Assembly: GCA_003153555.1 (NCBI GenBank)
Contig: PLZS01000164.1
Coordinates: 22,393-86,392 of the forward strand
Length of the DNA: 64,000 nucleotides
From: Candidatus Melainabacteria bacterium
Lineage (GTDB): Bacteria > Cyanobacteriota > Vampirovibrionia > Obscuribacterales > Obscuribacteraceae
Direction of reading: 5' to 3'
Below the pieces are notes generated by a model that was given only the letters and a program-made list of their open reading frames with translations, was not told the DNA's origin and searched no databases. Below, one piece after another: positions 1 to 9,059 of the stretch. The position numbers and the translations under genes are program-made. Numbering within the stretch: position 1 is the first letter of the stretch; every line of letters begins with the position of its first letter.

Positions 1-975
1 GAAACCAAATATGCCACCAAACGCCGCCATCGGATCCGTATCGTATGCTCTTTGATAAGCCTCGAGCAAATCCTTGCCGACAGCCACGCCGCATGGGTTG
101 TTGTGCTTGATGATGCAGGCTGCAGGTGAACCGATATCTCGTAAGATTCGAACCAGACAATAAGTGTCCGTTATGTTGTTTGAAGAAAGTTCTTTGCCTT
201 GCAATTGCTCAAAAGGAGGGAAAGCATCCTTACCTTCCATTGTTCCCGAGAATCGACCATCTGAGTACCAGACAGCAGCTTGATGGGGATTCTCGCCGTA
301 ACGCAACTGTTGGAACTGCGCCAGTTTTATGTCAACGGCTTCAGGCAGTTCTCCTGACGCAGCTGCGGCAGTAGCGGCGATGGAATCAGCATTGCCTTGG
401 CTGGCAACAAAATAATTGGCGATGTGCGTGTCATATTCTGAGGTTCGTTTAAAGGTTTGCTGCGCCAATTGCCTTCTGAAGGAGTGGCTCAGTTGCCCTT
501 TCTCGGCAGCCATTTCCTTCAAGATATCTGTGTATTGACCTGGCTCGCAAGCGACTGTGACGCGAGTGTAGTTCTTCGCGGCAGCGCGTAACAGACTGAC
601 ACCGCCGATGTCTATGTGTTCGATCATCTCGGCTTCGGCCAATTTTTGCTTCAGCTTTTCTTCGAAGGGATAAAGGTTGACGATGACGATATCGATTTCG
701 CTAATGCCGTGTTCGCTTAAGCTGGCGCGGTCTTCTTTTGAAGGTCTTGAGAGAATCCCGGCAAATACTTTCGGATGGAGTGTCTTCACTCTCCCGTCAA
801 GAATCTCAGGAAATTTTGTTAGTTCTTCGACCGCTTCGCACTTGAAACCGCGCTCTTCCAGGAACTTCGAAGTGCTGCGCGTGGCAATTAGTCTCACTTC
901 GTCAAACTCTTGAACGCCTTTGAGAAAGTGCTCTAAGCCTGTCTTATCCCAGACACTGACTAATATTGTTCGCAT
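1..975 (-). CDS. purH: Bifunctional AICAR transformylase/IMP cyclohydrolase PurH (3' end outside window)
   Basis: Catalyses the last two steps of IMP synthesis: formylation of AICAR and ring closure to IMP. The reading frame runs from ATG at 975 to the window edge (325 codons visible of a usual ~510-530). The N-terminal IMP cyclohydrolase (MGS-like) part begins with SVWDKTGL. The AICAR transformylase part shows QLRYGENPHQ near residue 223 and KHNNPCGVA at residue 290. An AGGAG ribosome site precedes the ATG. It is the last visible gene of the minus-strand pur operon, 25 bp after purM. Family assignment is secure; only the C-terminal part is missing because of the window border. Confidence 0.95.
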   Translation of the reverse strand, partial: MRTILVSVWDKTGLEHFLKGVQEFDEVRLIATRSTSKFLEERGFKCEAVEELTKFPEILDGRVKTLHPKVFAGILSRPSKEDRASLSEHGISEIDIVIVNLYPFEEKLKQKLAEAEMIEHIDIGGVSLLRAAAKNYTRVTVACEPGQYTDILKEMAAEKGQLSHSFRRQLAQQTFKRTSEYDTHIANYFVASQGNADSIAATAAAASGELPEAVDIKLAQFQQLRYGENPHQAAVWYSDGRFSGTMEGKDAFPPFEQLQGKELSSNNITDTYCLVRILRDIGSPAACIIKHNNPCGVAVGKDLLEAYQRAYDTDPMAAFGGIFGF

Positions 976-1000
976 TCTGCTCTCCTGAGTGAGTTTTCCG

Positions 1001-1993
1001 CTAGTTCGAAATGATCATGCTTGAGTCTTTGCAATCGACACTAAGCTTGCCACTTTGATCGGTGACTTGTCCAACAAGCTGCGCTTGAAAGTTGTGATTC
1101 GTAAAGGTCTCGATCACAACCGCAGCATTTTCTTTTTTAACAATTATTGAAAGTCCCATGCCCATGTTGAATGTTTTGAAAAGTTCTTCCTGAGCGACAT
1201 GTTTTCGTAATTCCGTATATATTTCTGGCTCTGGGAGCGGATTGTTGATTGCAAAACCGATTCCTGTTTTTAACCTGAATAGATTGCGCCAGCCACCACC
1301 TGTGATGTGAGCAATACCTTTTAGCTTTATTCCAGGTTTTCCAAAAAGTTCAACGACTGGCTTGACATAGATGAGCGTCGGCGTAAGTAGCGATTCCCAT
1401 TTCGATTTCGGAACCACTTTGCGAGCTAAGGAAAAGCCATTGGAGTGGACTCCGCTCGATGCCACGCCAATCACCAGATCGCCTGGTTCAATGTCATCGC
1501 CCGTGATCAATTCGTTCTTAGATACTAAACCCATCGAGAAGCCGGCTAGGTCGAAGTGCTTGTCCTGATACAAGTCTGGCACTTCAGCAGTTTCACCTCC
1601 GACTAATAGCATCCCTGCTTGGTCGCAGCCGATGGCGATTCCCTTGATTATGTCGTCAGCATAGTGATCAACAAGTTTGGACGTTGCATAATAATCCAGA
1701 AAGGAAAGCGGCTTAGCGCCTACGCAAATCAAGTCATTGGCGCACATGGCGACCAAATCAATGCCGATCGTATCAAGCTTGTCTAACTCGCTGGCCAGAA
1801 GCAATTTTGTACCAACACCATCTGTGGTGAGTGCAACAGCTTGGAACTCAGAGATTGGCACAACCGAAGCGTATCCACCGGCGCCTGCCCAGAGCCTCTC
1901 GTGCCCCGGTCGACGAGAAAGCTTTTTCAATCTGCCAACAAACGCTTCTGCCTTGAGTACGTCAACTCCGGCTGCAGCATATGTATTTTCCAT
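1001..1993 (-). CDS. purM: Phosphoribosylformylglycinamidine cyclo-ligase (AIR synthetase) PurM
   Basis: ATP-dependent ring closure of FGAM to AIR, fifth step of purine synthesis, cytoplasmic. The 330-residue protein has the AIRS fold signatures: the Gly-rich TTDGVGTK motif, VGGETAEVPD, SGVHSNGF and the C-terminal HITGGG motif. The frame stays open to a TTG at 2011, but ATG at 1993 is preferred because GAGGAGAG lies directly upstream and the protein then starts MENTYAAAGVDV, as in the family. It begins 14 bp after the purQ stop, so translation is probably coupled. Length is normal for PurM. Confidence 0.95.
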   Translation of the reverse strand: MENTYAAAGVDVLKAEAFVGRLKKLSRRPGHERLWAGAGGYASVVPISEFQAVALTTDGVGTKLLLASELDKLDTIGIDLVAMCANDLICVGAKPLSFLDYYATSKLVDHYADDIIKGIAIGCDQAGMLLVGGETAEVPDLYQDKHFDLAGFSMGLVSKNELITGDDIEPGDLVIGVASSGVHSNGFSLARKVVPKSKWESLLTPTLIYVKPVVELFGKPGIKLKGIAHITGGGWRNLFRLKTGIGFAINNPLPEPEIYTELRKHVAQEELFKTFNMGMGLSIIVKKENAAVVIETFTNHNFQAQLVGQVTDQSGKLSVDCKDSSMIISN

Positions 1994-2007
1994 CGGCTCT
2001 CCTCTAC

Positions 2008-2799
2008 TCAATTTAACGACGCGGCTGCGTTGGAAAAGATTGCTAGACCATGGGGAATCTCGGCTATGGTCGTCGAACGTTCAAATCTCTTGATCGCTAC
2101 TTGGCGGTTCGTCCATGATGGATTCTGTGTCCAACGAACGAACGCCTCTGGGTGTGGCATTAGACCCAAAACATTTCCGGCCGGGTTGGTGAGCGCAGCG
2201 ATCTTGTCGAAGCTACCGTTCACTTCGTCTGTATACCGCAATGGCGCCAATCGCTTTACTGTCTGCTCGACTGATTCGCCTGCTCCATCCTCAAGTGGCT
2301 CAAGAGCCAGCCGCCCTTCGCCGTGACGAATCGGTAATTCGATTTCGCGTAACGAGGTGAAGAATCTGCTGTTTACATCCGGATATACCTGCAACCGAAC
2401 CCATCGGTTGATGAATTTTAACTGCGCGTTTCTTACCAAACTGACGATGCGAGGATCGTTTTCTCCTGAGAAAGGGAGCAGTCCTAACTGCACCAGGACC
2501 TGAAAGCCGTTGCAGATGCCGAGCACCAAATTGCCATTCTCTATATATGTATAAAGTGCGTCTTGCAAACGTTCCCTCAATTTGATTGCCAAAATTTTGC
2601 CGCTGGCAATTTCGTCGCCGTAAGAAAAACCGCCTGGAATGACGAGCATTTGCGCTTTCGAGAGTGCCTGAGGATTGAGCAGTAAGTCAGAAACATGCAT
2701 AGGTGCGGCCGCGAAGCCAGACAGATTTAGAGCCCAAGCAGTTTCAGCATCACAGTTGATCCCGTCGCCACATAAAACTATTGCCCCAGGTTTGTGCAC
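2008..2799 (-). CDS. purQ: Phosphoribosylformylglycinamidine synthase glutaminase subunit PurQ
   Basis: Class I glutamine amidotransferase that supplies ammonia to PurL for FGAR to FGAM. Visible motifs are GGFSYGDE, the nucleophile elbow GICNGFQ (Cys96), and MPHPEAF with His216 and Glu218 completing the triad. At 263 residues it is somewhat longer than the ~225-residue small PurQ, which matches a partner PurL of the long type. It lies 12 bp downstream of purL. No purS is seen; the ~1030-residue PurL presumably carries the PurS-like function in its N-terminus (inference). Confidence 0.94.
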   Translation of the reverse strand: MHKPGAIVLCGDGINCDAETAWALNLSGFAAAPMHVSDLLLNPQALSKAQMLVIPGGFSYGDEIASGKILAIKLRERLQDALYTYIENGNLVLGICNGFQVLVQLGLLPFSGENDPRIVSLVRNAQLKFINRWVRLQVYPDVNSRFFTSLREIELPIRHGEGRLALEPLEDGAGESVEQTVKRLAPLRYTDEVNGSFDKIAALTNPAGNVLGLMPHPEAFVRWTQNPSWTNRQVAIKRFERSTTIAEIPHGLAIFSNAAASLN

Positions 2800-2811
2800 C
2801 GTTTTCCCTCG

Positions 2812-5800
2812 CTAATCAAAAGGTAAGGACGTACGCCACGCTCGTTCTAAGTCCATCATTGCAAGATCGATCACCGTTGCCTCGCCTTCCCAAACCGTCA
2901 GGCGCGGTTTGTCGGAGACGATGCCAATCTCCTCGCACGCAAAGTCTTTCCAGAACTCTTCCCACTCGGATTTGTGGGAGGGGTCGATGCTAATCACAAG
3001 GCGCGCTGGTCCTTCGGCGAAGAGTATTGTGTCTATCCGGCTTAGCACCTTCTCTGCACTGACAGGTAAGGAAGAGTTGTCTCCGCTTTTCTTTTCGAAT
3101 TCAACGAGGTGCGTGAGATCGATTTTTGCACCCTTTCCGCTGCCGATGATGCACTCGGAAATCGCTACAGCAAGCCCACCTTCAGATGAGTCATGGGCTG
3201 AGTTGATCCAACCTTTGTCCATTGTTTGATGCACCTTTCGATAGAGCTGTGCTGCTTTTTGTAAATCTATCTGCGGCGTTAGTGCTGATTGCCAGCCAAG
3301 CATTTCCTCGTAATGGCTACCAGCTAAACCAGGCTTGCCAGCTCGGAGCAGATAGATGATGTCTCCTGGTTGTTTAAATTCCATCGACACGCATTTACTT
3401 ACATCGGGCACTCGTGCCATGCCCGAAATTAACAATGTTGGAGGAATTGAGAGACGAATGACACCATCATCGAAGTCATTTTTCATGCTGTCTTTGCCGG
3501 AAATCAGCGGCGCCTTATACGCAAGAACTGCTTCCGCAAGTCCCTGACAGGCTCGCACCAGGAGTGCCAACAACGTTTTCCCGTGTTGATTTTTAGTGCT
3601 CAGTACAGGATCTGGCCAGCAGAAATTATCCAACAGTGTGACAGTGTCCGGGTCTGCTCCCACGCATACCAAGTTGCGCACAGCCTCATCTACGGCACAG
3701 ATCGCCATCAAGTGTGGATCGTGCTTGCTCAGCCTCGGATTCAAGCCATTAGAAATTGCTAGACCGGCCTTGTCACCATAGACGGGGCAGATCACTGCCG
3801 CGTCGCAAGGAGCTTGCTGTCGTTCACCCATTAAAGGCTTAATTACGCTCATTCCTTGCACTTCATGATCGTATTGCCGAATCACTTGCTCTCGGCTAGA
3901 GATATTCGGATGAGCCAGTAAGCGAAGTAAAAATTTGCCCAAATCGGCTGGCACCGAGCCAGACGTCATAGTGATCTGCGACGGTTTCCATTCGGCTTCA
4001 AGCTCTAGTGGAGGCAAACCTTCATGGAGGAAAGTTAGATCTAGCAAAGCAACCGGCTTGCCGGCTCGAGTTACTTCGAAATAGCCTTTGTCATGAAAGA
4101 CCCCAATCGCCGTTGCTTCAACATGATGCTTTTCAGCCAACGCGTGCAGCTTATCCAATGATGTCGTCGAGAGTGTCATGCGCTCTTGTGATTCTGACAC
4201 CACTATTTCCCAATCTGCCAGACCTGGATACTTCGTTGGAATTTGATCCAGCTCGATTGTGGCACCATTTGTTATTTGAGCCATCTCGCCGACCGATGAA
4301 GATAGACCACCGGCGCCATTGTCCGTGATGCCCGTAATCAACCCCTGGTCACGTGCTTCGATGATGAAGTCGAGAACGCGCTTTTGTGTGAAGGGGTCGC
4401 CAATTTGCACTGCCGACATCGGTGAACCTTCGTGCAATGATTCTGACGAGAACGTTGCACCATGGATGCCGTCTTTACCGACACGACCACCGACCATGAC
4501 TATTGTGTCGCCGACTTTGGTGTGCTTCTCGTACCCACATTTCCCATGTACGTCAAGTGGGAGTATACCGCCCGTTCCACAGAACACCAGAGGCTTAGCG
4601 CGATAGCCGGGATGGAAGAATATGGCGCCGTTCACAGTCGGAATGCCGCTTTTGTTGCCGCCGTCTTCTACACCCTTGCGCACTCCGTCCATAATCGCTT
4701 TGGCCGGCAATAATTTGGGTCGGGTCGGTAAGTCGGAGGACGGAAACGCGAAACAAAACACGTCTGTGTTAAAAATCGGTTTGGCACCAAGCCCGGTGCC
4801 CAGGATATCTCGATTGACGCCAAGAATTCCAGTCAGGGCGCCGCCATATGGCTCAAGTGCAGATGGCGAATTGTGTGTCTCCACCTTAAAGCAGACCGCC
4901 CAATCATCGTCCCACTTAACTACACCACTATTGTCTTTGAACACGGAAAGAAGATCCTTTCTCGATGCCATTAGCTCTTTTGTCGGCCCCTGAATGTAAG
5001 TTTTGTAGAGGCTTTTGACGACGACCTTGTTTTTGTTGCCCGAGCTAAAGTCGACATGAGAAATGGTGGCGTTGAAAATTTTGTGCTTGCAGTGTTCAGA
5101 CCATGTTTGAGCAAGAATCTCTAACTCCACATCCGTGGGACTGCTCGGTAAACCATTAGCGCTTCTGTTTTGTTGCACCTGCTTCTGTCTGAAAAAATTT
5201 CTGATCGTTCGCATCTCGCTCAGTGTCAGAGCCAAGAGGCGATCTTTGCTCAGCGCCTCCAGACCTTCATCTTCTAATTCGAGATTAACAGGCACTGTTT
5301 GAGGTGGCTCTGGTAGACGGACAGTGGGGAACAGCAACAACTCGCTCGTGCAGTCTGCTGACAAATCATGAACCTTGAATGTGTCCGCAAGTGGATGGTA
5401 GATCGTGTAGCGGCTAGCTCTTTCAACGGATTCGGAATCGCTGTAAATTTTGTCCATAGTTAGAGTTTTGCGCAAGTTAGCCGCAACCTCAGCACTCATC
5501 AAACGATCGCGAAAGATAAATCCGGCACCGGATGAAACTGAGATATCGGGAAATTTTTTGAGCTCTAGCGCTTCCTGAACCGTGTGAGCAAGATTGTCAG
5601 TAACCCCAGGCAGGAACTGACGCTCCGCCCACCATCGATATCCTCGTCCACTCCATTTTTCTACCCATGATGATCTTTCTTCCGGGCGGGCGATCCACAA
5701 ATCTTCTTGAAGGGGATCGATCAATACTTCGCGTAAGGCGACAGATAAATCGTCCAATTGATCTTTATAGCGTTCTGGGATGCGCACCCAGTAGAGAGCA

Positions 5801-5907
5801 AATGCCGAATAATCCGTCTTGGGAACTACGGACAAGCACCATTGCAGTGTTGTTTCCGAATGTGTCGAATTCTGCGTAGTCTGGGAAGCTCGGTGCATTT
5901 GGCTCAT
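2812..5907 (-). CDS. purL: Phosphoribosylformylglycinamidine synthase large subunit PurL (long form without glutaminase)
   Basis: Converts FGAR plus ammonia to FGAM using ATP. The 1031-residue protein has an N-terminal PurS-like/linker part (about 1-260), then the FGAM synthase signature QTWSEHCKHK near residue 270, followed by two AIRS-like halves (GGNKSGIPTVNGAI in the first, SGKDSMKNDF in the second). It ends before any glutaminase domain, which is encoded separately as purQ. It is thus intermediate between the ~1300-residue enterobacterial PurL and the ~740-residue small PurL. Its ATG overlaps the purN stop by 4 bp. Confidence 0.93.
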   Translation of the reverse strand: MSQMHRASQTTQNSTHSETTLQWCLSVVPKTDYSAFALYWVRIPERYKDQLDDLSVALREVLIDPLQEDLWIARPEERSSWVEKWSGRGYRWWAERQFLPGVTDNLAHTVQEALELKKFPDISVSSGAGFIFRDRLMSAEVAANLRKTLTMDKIYSDSESVERASRYTIYHPLADTFKVHDLSADCTSELLLFPTVRLPEPPQTVPVNLELEDEGLEALSKDRLLALTLSEMRTIRNFFRQKQVQQNRSANGLPSSPTDVELEILAQTWSEHCKHKIFNATISHVDFSSGNKNKVVVKSLYKTYIQGPTKELMASRKDLLSVFKDNSGVVKWDDDWAVCFKVETHNSPSALEPYGGALTGILGVNRDILGTGLGAKPIFNTDVFCFAFPSSDLPTRPKLLPAKAIMDGVRKGVEDGGNKSGIPTVNGAIFFHPGYRAKPLVFCGTGGILPLDVHGKCGYEKHTKVGDTIVMVGGRVGKDGIHGATFSSESLHEGSPMSAVQIGDPFTQKRVLDFIIEARDQGLITGITDNGAGGLSSSVGEMAQITNGATIELDQIPTKYPGLADWEIVVSESQERMTLSTTSLDKLHALAEKHHVEATAIGVFHDKGYFEVTRAGKPVALLDLTFLHEGLPPLELEAEWKPSQITMTSGSVPADLGKFLLRLLAHPNISSREQVIRQYDHEVQGMSVIKPLMGERQQAPCDAAVICPVYGDKAGLAISNGLNPRLSKHDPHLMAICAVDEAVRNLVCVGADPDTVTLLDNFCWPDPVLSTKNQHGKTLLALLVRACQGLAEAVLAYKAPLISGKDSMKNDFDDGVIRLSIPPTLLISGMARVPDVSKCVSMEFKQPGDIIYLLRAGKPGLAGSHYEEMLGWQSALTPQIDLQKAAQLYRKVHQTMDKGWINSAHDSSEGGLAVAISECIIGSGKGAKIDLTHLVEFEKKSGDNSSLPVSAEKVLSRIDTILFAEGPARLVISIDPSHKSEWEEFWKDFACEEIGIVSDKPRLTVWEGEATVIDLAMMDLERAWRTSLPFD

Positions 5908-6527
5908 GTCTCAATTGACTCCCTGGCTAAATTATCCAACTTGATTCCATTGTTTGAGATTTCTCGGAGCACGGCAGGATAGAGCGCGTGTTCAACTGCT
6001 AAACCGCGAGCTTTGAAGACAGACAACGTATCATCGGCAAGACGCGGAAAGGATTGTTGGGCAAGAATTGCACCATGATCAACTTGTTCGTCAACGAGAT
6101 GAACAGTGATTCCGGAAATTTTTACACCATAATTAAACGCATCCTCGTAAGCGCACTTACCGGGGAAAGCCGGCAATAGAGACGGGTGTATGTTAATGAC
6201 TCGGTAGTAACCGCGGGGATCTCTGTAATGGCTCAGGAACTTTGGCGAGAGAATACGCATGTAGCCGGCCAGGACTATGTAGTCAAAGCTAATTGTGTCC
6301 AAGAGTTCTTGAATCTTTGCCTCATGTTCGGCCCGCGTCAATCCAGCATTGGCAATGGCAGCAGTTTTGACGCCGTACTGTTGAGCAGTTTCTAGAGCCT
6401 TGGCGTTTAGGTCATTTGAAAAAACAAGTTCAACTGAGGCATCCAATTCGTCATCCTGGATAGATTTCAGAATTGCTTCCATATTTGAGCCCCGTCCAGA
6501 GACGAAGATTGCTAGCTGGATAGACAT
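5904..6527 (-). CDS. purN: Phosphoribosylglycinamide formyltransferase PurN
   Basis: 10-formyl-THF-dependent formylation of GAR, third step of the pathway. The 207 residues show the N-terminal FVSGRGSNMEAI phosphate loop, the catalytic Asn112/His114 in INIHPSLLPAFPG, and the Asp of DEQVDHGA (Asp150). Length is normal. It overlaps purD by 16 bp upstream and purL by 4 bp downstream, a strong sign of one polycistronic message. It is the folate-dependent PurN; no formate-dependent PurT is seen here. Confidence 0.95.
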   Translation of the reverse strand: MSIQLAIFVSGRGSNMEAILKSIQDDELDASVELVFSNDLNAKALETAQQYGVKTAAIANAGLTRAEHEAKIQELLDTISFDYIVLAGYMRILSPKFLSHYRDPRGYYRVINIHPSLLPAFPGKCAYEDAFNYGVKISGITVHLVDEQVDHGAILAQQSFPRLADDTLSVFKARGLAVEHALYPAVLREISNNGIKLDNLARESIET

Positions 6528-7813
6528 TGCTTGAAGGCTCTCCTTGCTATGTCTCGGCGATAATCAATTCCTTTGAACGACACCGTTTTCAGGACGGCGT
6601 AGCAATTCTTCGCTGCTTGTTCCATCGACGCAGCGGTGGCCACTATGGCAAGCACCCGTCCACCATCTGTCACTACTTTGCCATCGACATATTTTGTGCC
6701 AGCATGAAATAGAACGGTGCCTGTTTTTTCGGAAGACCCAGTAGATATTATCTCTTCGCCACGAGACGACGAGGTGGGATACTGTTGTGCCACAGCCACT
6801 ACACAGCAACTGCTATCTGTGCTCCATTGCAGCGTCACTTGATCCAACTGTCCGCTGGTACAAGCCCAGAGCGCCTCAAGCAGGTCTGACTTAAGTCTCG
6901 GCATCATTGCCTGGGTTTCTGGATCGCCGAAGCGAGCGTTGAATTCGAGCAAAAGCGGCCCAGAATCAGAAACCATAATGCCCGCGTAGAGCACGCCTTT
7001 GAAAGATAGAGAACCTGACGCCAGGGCTTTCTCAAGTGGTTGAACGATTTGTGCTTCGATTTGTGTTCTGTGGCGATCGTACAGCTCGACTGGCGAGTAA
7101 GCGCCCATGCCACCTGTATTGGGACCGGTGTCACCGTCAAATCTGCGTTTGTGATCCTGGCATGGAGCCATCTGGACAAGATGTTTGCCATCACACAGCA
7201 TCAGTAAAGACAGTTCCTCACCAATGATTTTTTCTTCCAGCAGGATAGTTTCACCCGCGGTGCCGAATGATTTAGAGCTGAATATTTGCTCTAGAGCTGC
7301 CAACACTTCCGCTTCTGTGTCGCAGACGAAAACGCCCTTGCCTAGTGCTAATCCATCTACTTTTACGACTCTCGCCCACTCATTTTGGCGGGCAGCTTGC
7401 TTTGCTTCTTCATATGACCGACAAACTACATACCGAGGTGTCGGCAACTTCAGCCGGTCCATGAAATTCTTAGCGTGCGCTTTGCTCCACTCCAGCTTCG
7501 ATTGTTCTTTGTTCGGGCCAAAGACGCGCAGCCCCGCTTTCTCAAGACAATCAACTATTCCTTCTGCAAGCGGATTATCTGGACCAATTACGGACAAATC
7601 GATTTTATTCTCGATGGCAAATTTTTCCAGCCCGGCAAAATCCATCACTCCGATTGGCACATTTTCGCACTTCCATTCTTGAGCGGTGCCTCCGTTACCT
7701 GGGGCGCAGAACACTTTCTCGACATGATTGCTCTGTGCGAGTTTCCAGCACAATGCATGTTCTCGCCCACCACTGCCTACAACTAAGATTTTTAATGGAT
7801 GGTCTGGCAACAT
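6512..7813 (-). CDS. purD: Phosphoribosylamine-glycine ligase PurD
   Basis: ATP-grasp ligase joining 5-phosphoribosylamine and glycine to GAR. The 433-residue protein starts with ILVVGSGGREHALCWKL, carries the ATP-binding VVKVDGLALGKGV segment and the metal/ATP site LLEFNARFGDPETQ. Length is standard. It starts 6 bp after purC and overlaps purN by 16 bp. Start ATG at 7813 gives the usual short N-terminus. Confidence 0.96.
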   Translation of the reverse strand: MLPDHPLKILVVGSGGREHALCWKLAQSNHVEKVFCAPGNGGTAQEWKCENVPIGVMDFAGLEKFAIENKIDLSVIGPDNPLAEGIVDCLEKAGLRVFGPNKEQSKLEWSKAHAKNFMDRLKLPTPRYVVCRSYEEAKQAARQNEWARVVKVDGLALGKGVFVCDTEAEVLAALEQIFSSKSFGTAGETILLEEKIIGEELSLLMLCDGKHLVQMAPCQDHKRRFDGDTGPNTGGMGAYSPVELYDRHRTQIEAQIVQPLEKALASGSLSFKGVLYAGIMVSDSGPLLLEFNARFGDPETQAMMPRLKSDLLEALWACTSGQLDQVTLQWSTDSSCCVVAVAQQYPTSSSRGEEIISTGSSEKTGTVLFHAGTKYVDGKVVTDGGRVLAIVATAASMEQAAKNCYAVLKTVSFKGIDYRRDIARRAFKQCLSS

Positions 7814-7819
7814 TCGAGG

Positions 7820-9049
7820 TTACACCTTTTGTGGTCCAGCTGGAACTTGCTCTTGCGATATAAATTTAGGCGGCATCGACTTAACGTATTGATCGAGTGA
7901 TGGATGTTTAGAGAATATTTCCGAGCGAATTAGATGATTGGTGATCACTCCGTAGAGTTGGTCAACAAGCACCTTGTCTGCAGACGACAAAGGCTCTGGA
8001 GCAGCACCCAGTTCTTCTTTGCAAATGTGTTTCCATCCCTTATTTGGCAAACTCAATGCTCTTGTTTGAGCTTCTTTGATAGCGTTTTCCCATTTGCTGC
8101 CACGATAAATTTGGCGGATCAATTCTTTTGAAAGATGGCACCCTTTGTGCATCAATCTCAGTTCATCTGGACCGATGCTATCGGCCAACATCGGTTGTCC
8201 ATCGACGAGAATCATTTCCACCTTGCCATCCCACAATTCGATCGAGCGATCGGCAAACATCACGAATAGACCAAGCGCCACGTCGGTAGCCATCTCGATC
8301 ATATTCTCGAATGTCTTACCATCCAAACCAGCCATGAGAGCCGCTTCCTGGTAAGAGAGCAAACGATCCTTTGGTTCGAGTTTTGTGTAAAGTTCGATCA
8401 CTGGATGTTCGAAAAAACTATTCGCTTGAGGCTGCCGTTTTAGCCCGAGCGTTCCGGCATAATTTGGATCCTTGGCTAACCGTTCTATCAGCGAGCTTCC
8501 GGACGGAAGACCGAAACGGAAAACGATCTCTAGCGGAATCAATCGACGCGAAGCAGTGAGATCGTTTTTGTAGAAATAAATGGTATTACCAGTGATGTTA
8601 CGAGCTTCGGGTCTGAATACTTCAGCCTTTACAACTTCCATTAACACTGGTTCTGGGTCAGTAGCTGCCTTCTTTAAATCACTGACGTGATCAGCGCCCT
8701 GCGCCAGAGACCGAAAGTGTGTTTGGGCCCCTTCATTGGATAGTCCATTAAAGACAGCATGACTCCATCTTTTTTGCAGCCAAGCATGATCGAAAAGCTG
8801 CAGATGCAGCGACGAAGGCAACATTTCCCAAAATTCTTTTTTCGACAAGCGGTCAAAAAAATAGGCGCCCATTAACGCCAGCGCCCGTCCTTTGTTGGCG
8901 ATTGTGTCAGGCATTTTGCCCCAATCGAACACCGAGTAGTCGTCGGTAAATTCGAACCACAATGTGTCTGCTTGTCCCGGTGATGACCAAACTCGTTTAA
9001 CTGAGCCTTCATAGGCTAGTTGGAGAGACTCTGGTTTGGTTGAGTTCAC
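7820..9049 (-). CDS. purC: SAICAR synthetase-like protein PurC, long variant
   Basis: Assigned as phosphoribosylaminoimidazole-succinocarboxamide synthase (CAIR + aspartate + ATP to SAICAR). Supporting motifs are EGSVKRVW at the N-terminus, FTDDYSVFDWGKMPDTI (the SDdiSafD region), and a C-terminal block ending ALGLFVMFADRSIELWDGK. At 409 residues it is clearly longer than typical bacterial PurC (~230-300), with extra sequence in the middle and at the C-terminus. Position between purF and purD, with 10-bp and 6-bp gaps, supports the role. The exact extra-domain function is unknown. Confidence 0.85.
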   Translation of the reverse strand: MNSTKPESLQLAYEGSVKRVWSSPGQADTLWFEFTDDYSVFDWGKMPDTIANKGRALALMGAYFFDRLSKKEFWEMLPSSLHLQLFDHAWLQKRWSHAVFNGLSNEGAQTHFRSLAQGADHVSDLKKAATDPEPVLMEVVKAEVFRPEARNITGNTIYFYKNDLTASRRLIPLEIVFRFGLPSGSSLIERLAKDPNYAGTLGLKRQPQANSFFEHPVIELYTKLEPKDRLLSYQEAALMAGLDGKTFENMIEMATDVALGLFVMFADRSIELWDGKVEMILVDGQPMLADSIGPDELRLMHKGCHLSKELIRQIYRGSKWENAIKEAQTRALSLPNKGWKHICKEELGAAPEPLSSADKVLVDQLYGVITNHLIRSEIFSKHPSLDQYVKSMPPKFISQEQVPAGPQKV

Positions 9050-9059
9050 GCGGTTCTCC

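Noticed and set aside
1811..1832. CACCA-TCTG-TGGTG palindrome in purM
   Set aside because: Encodes the conserved TTDGVGT motif; explained by protein sequence.
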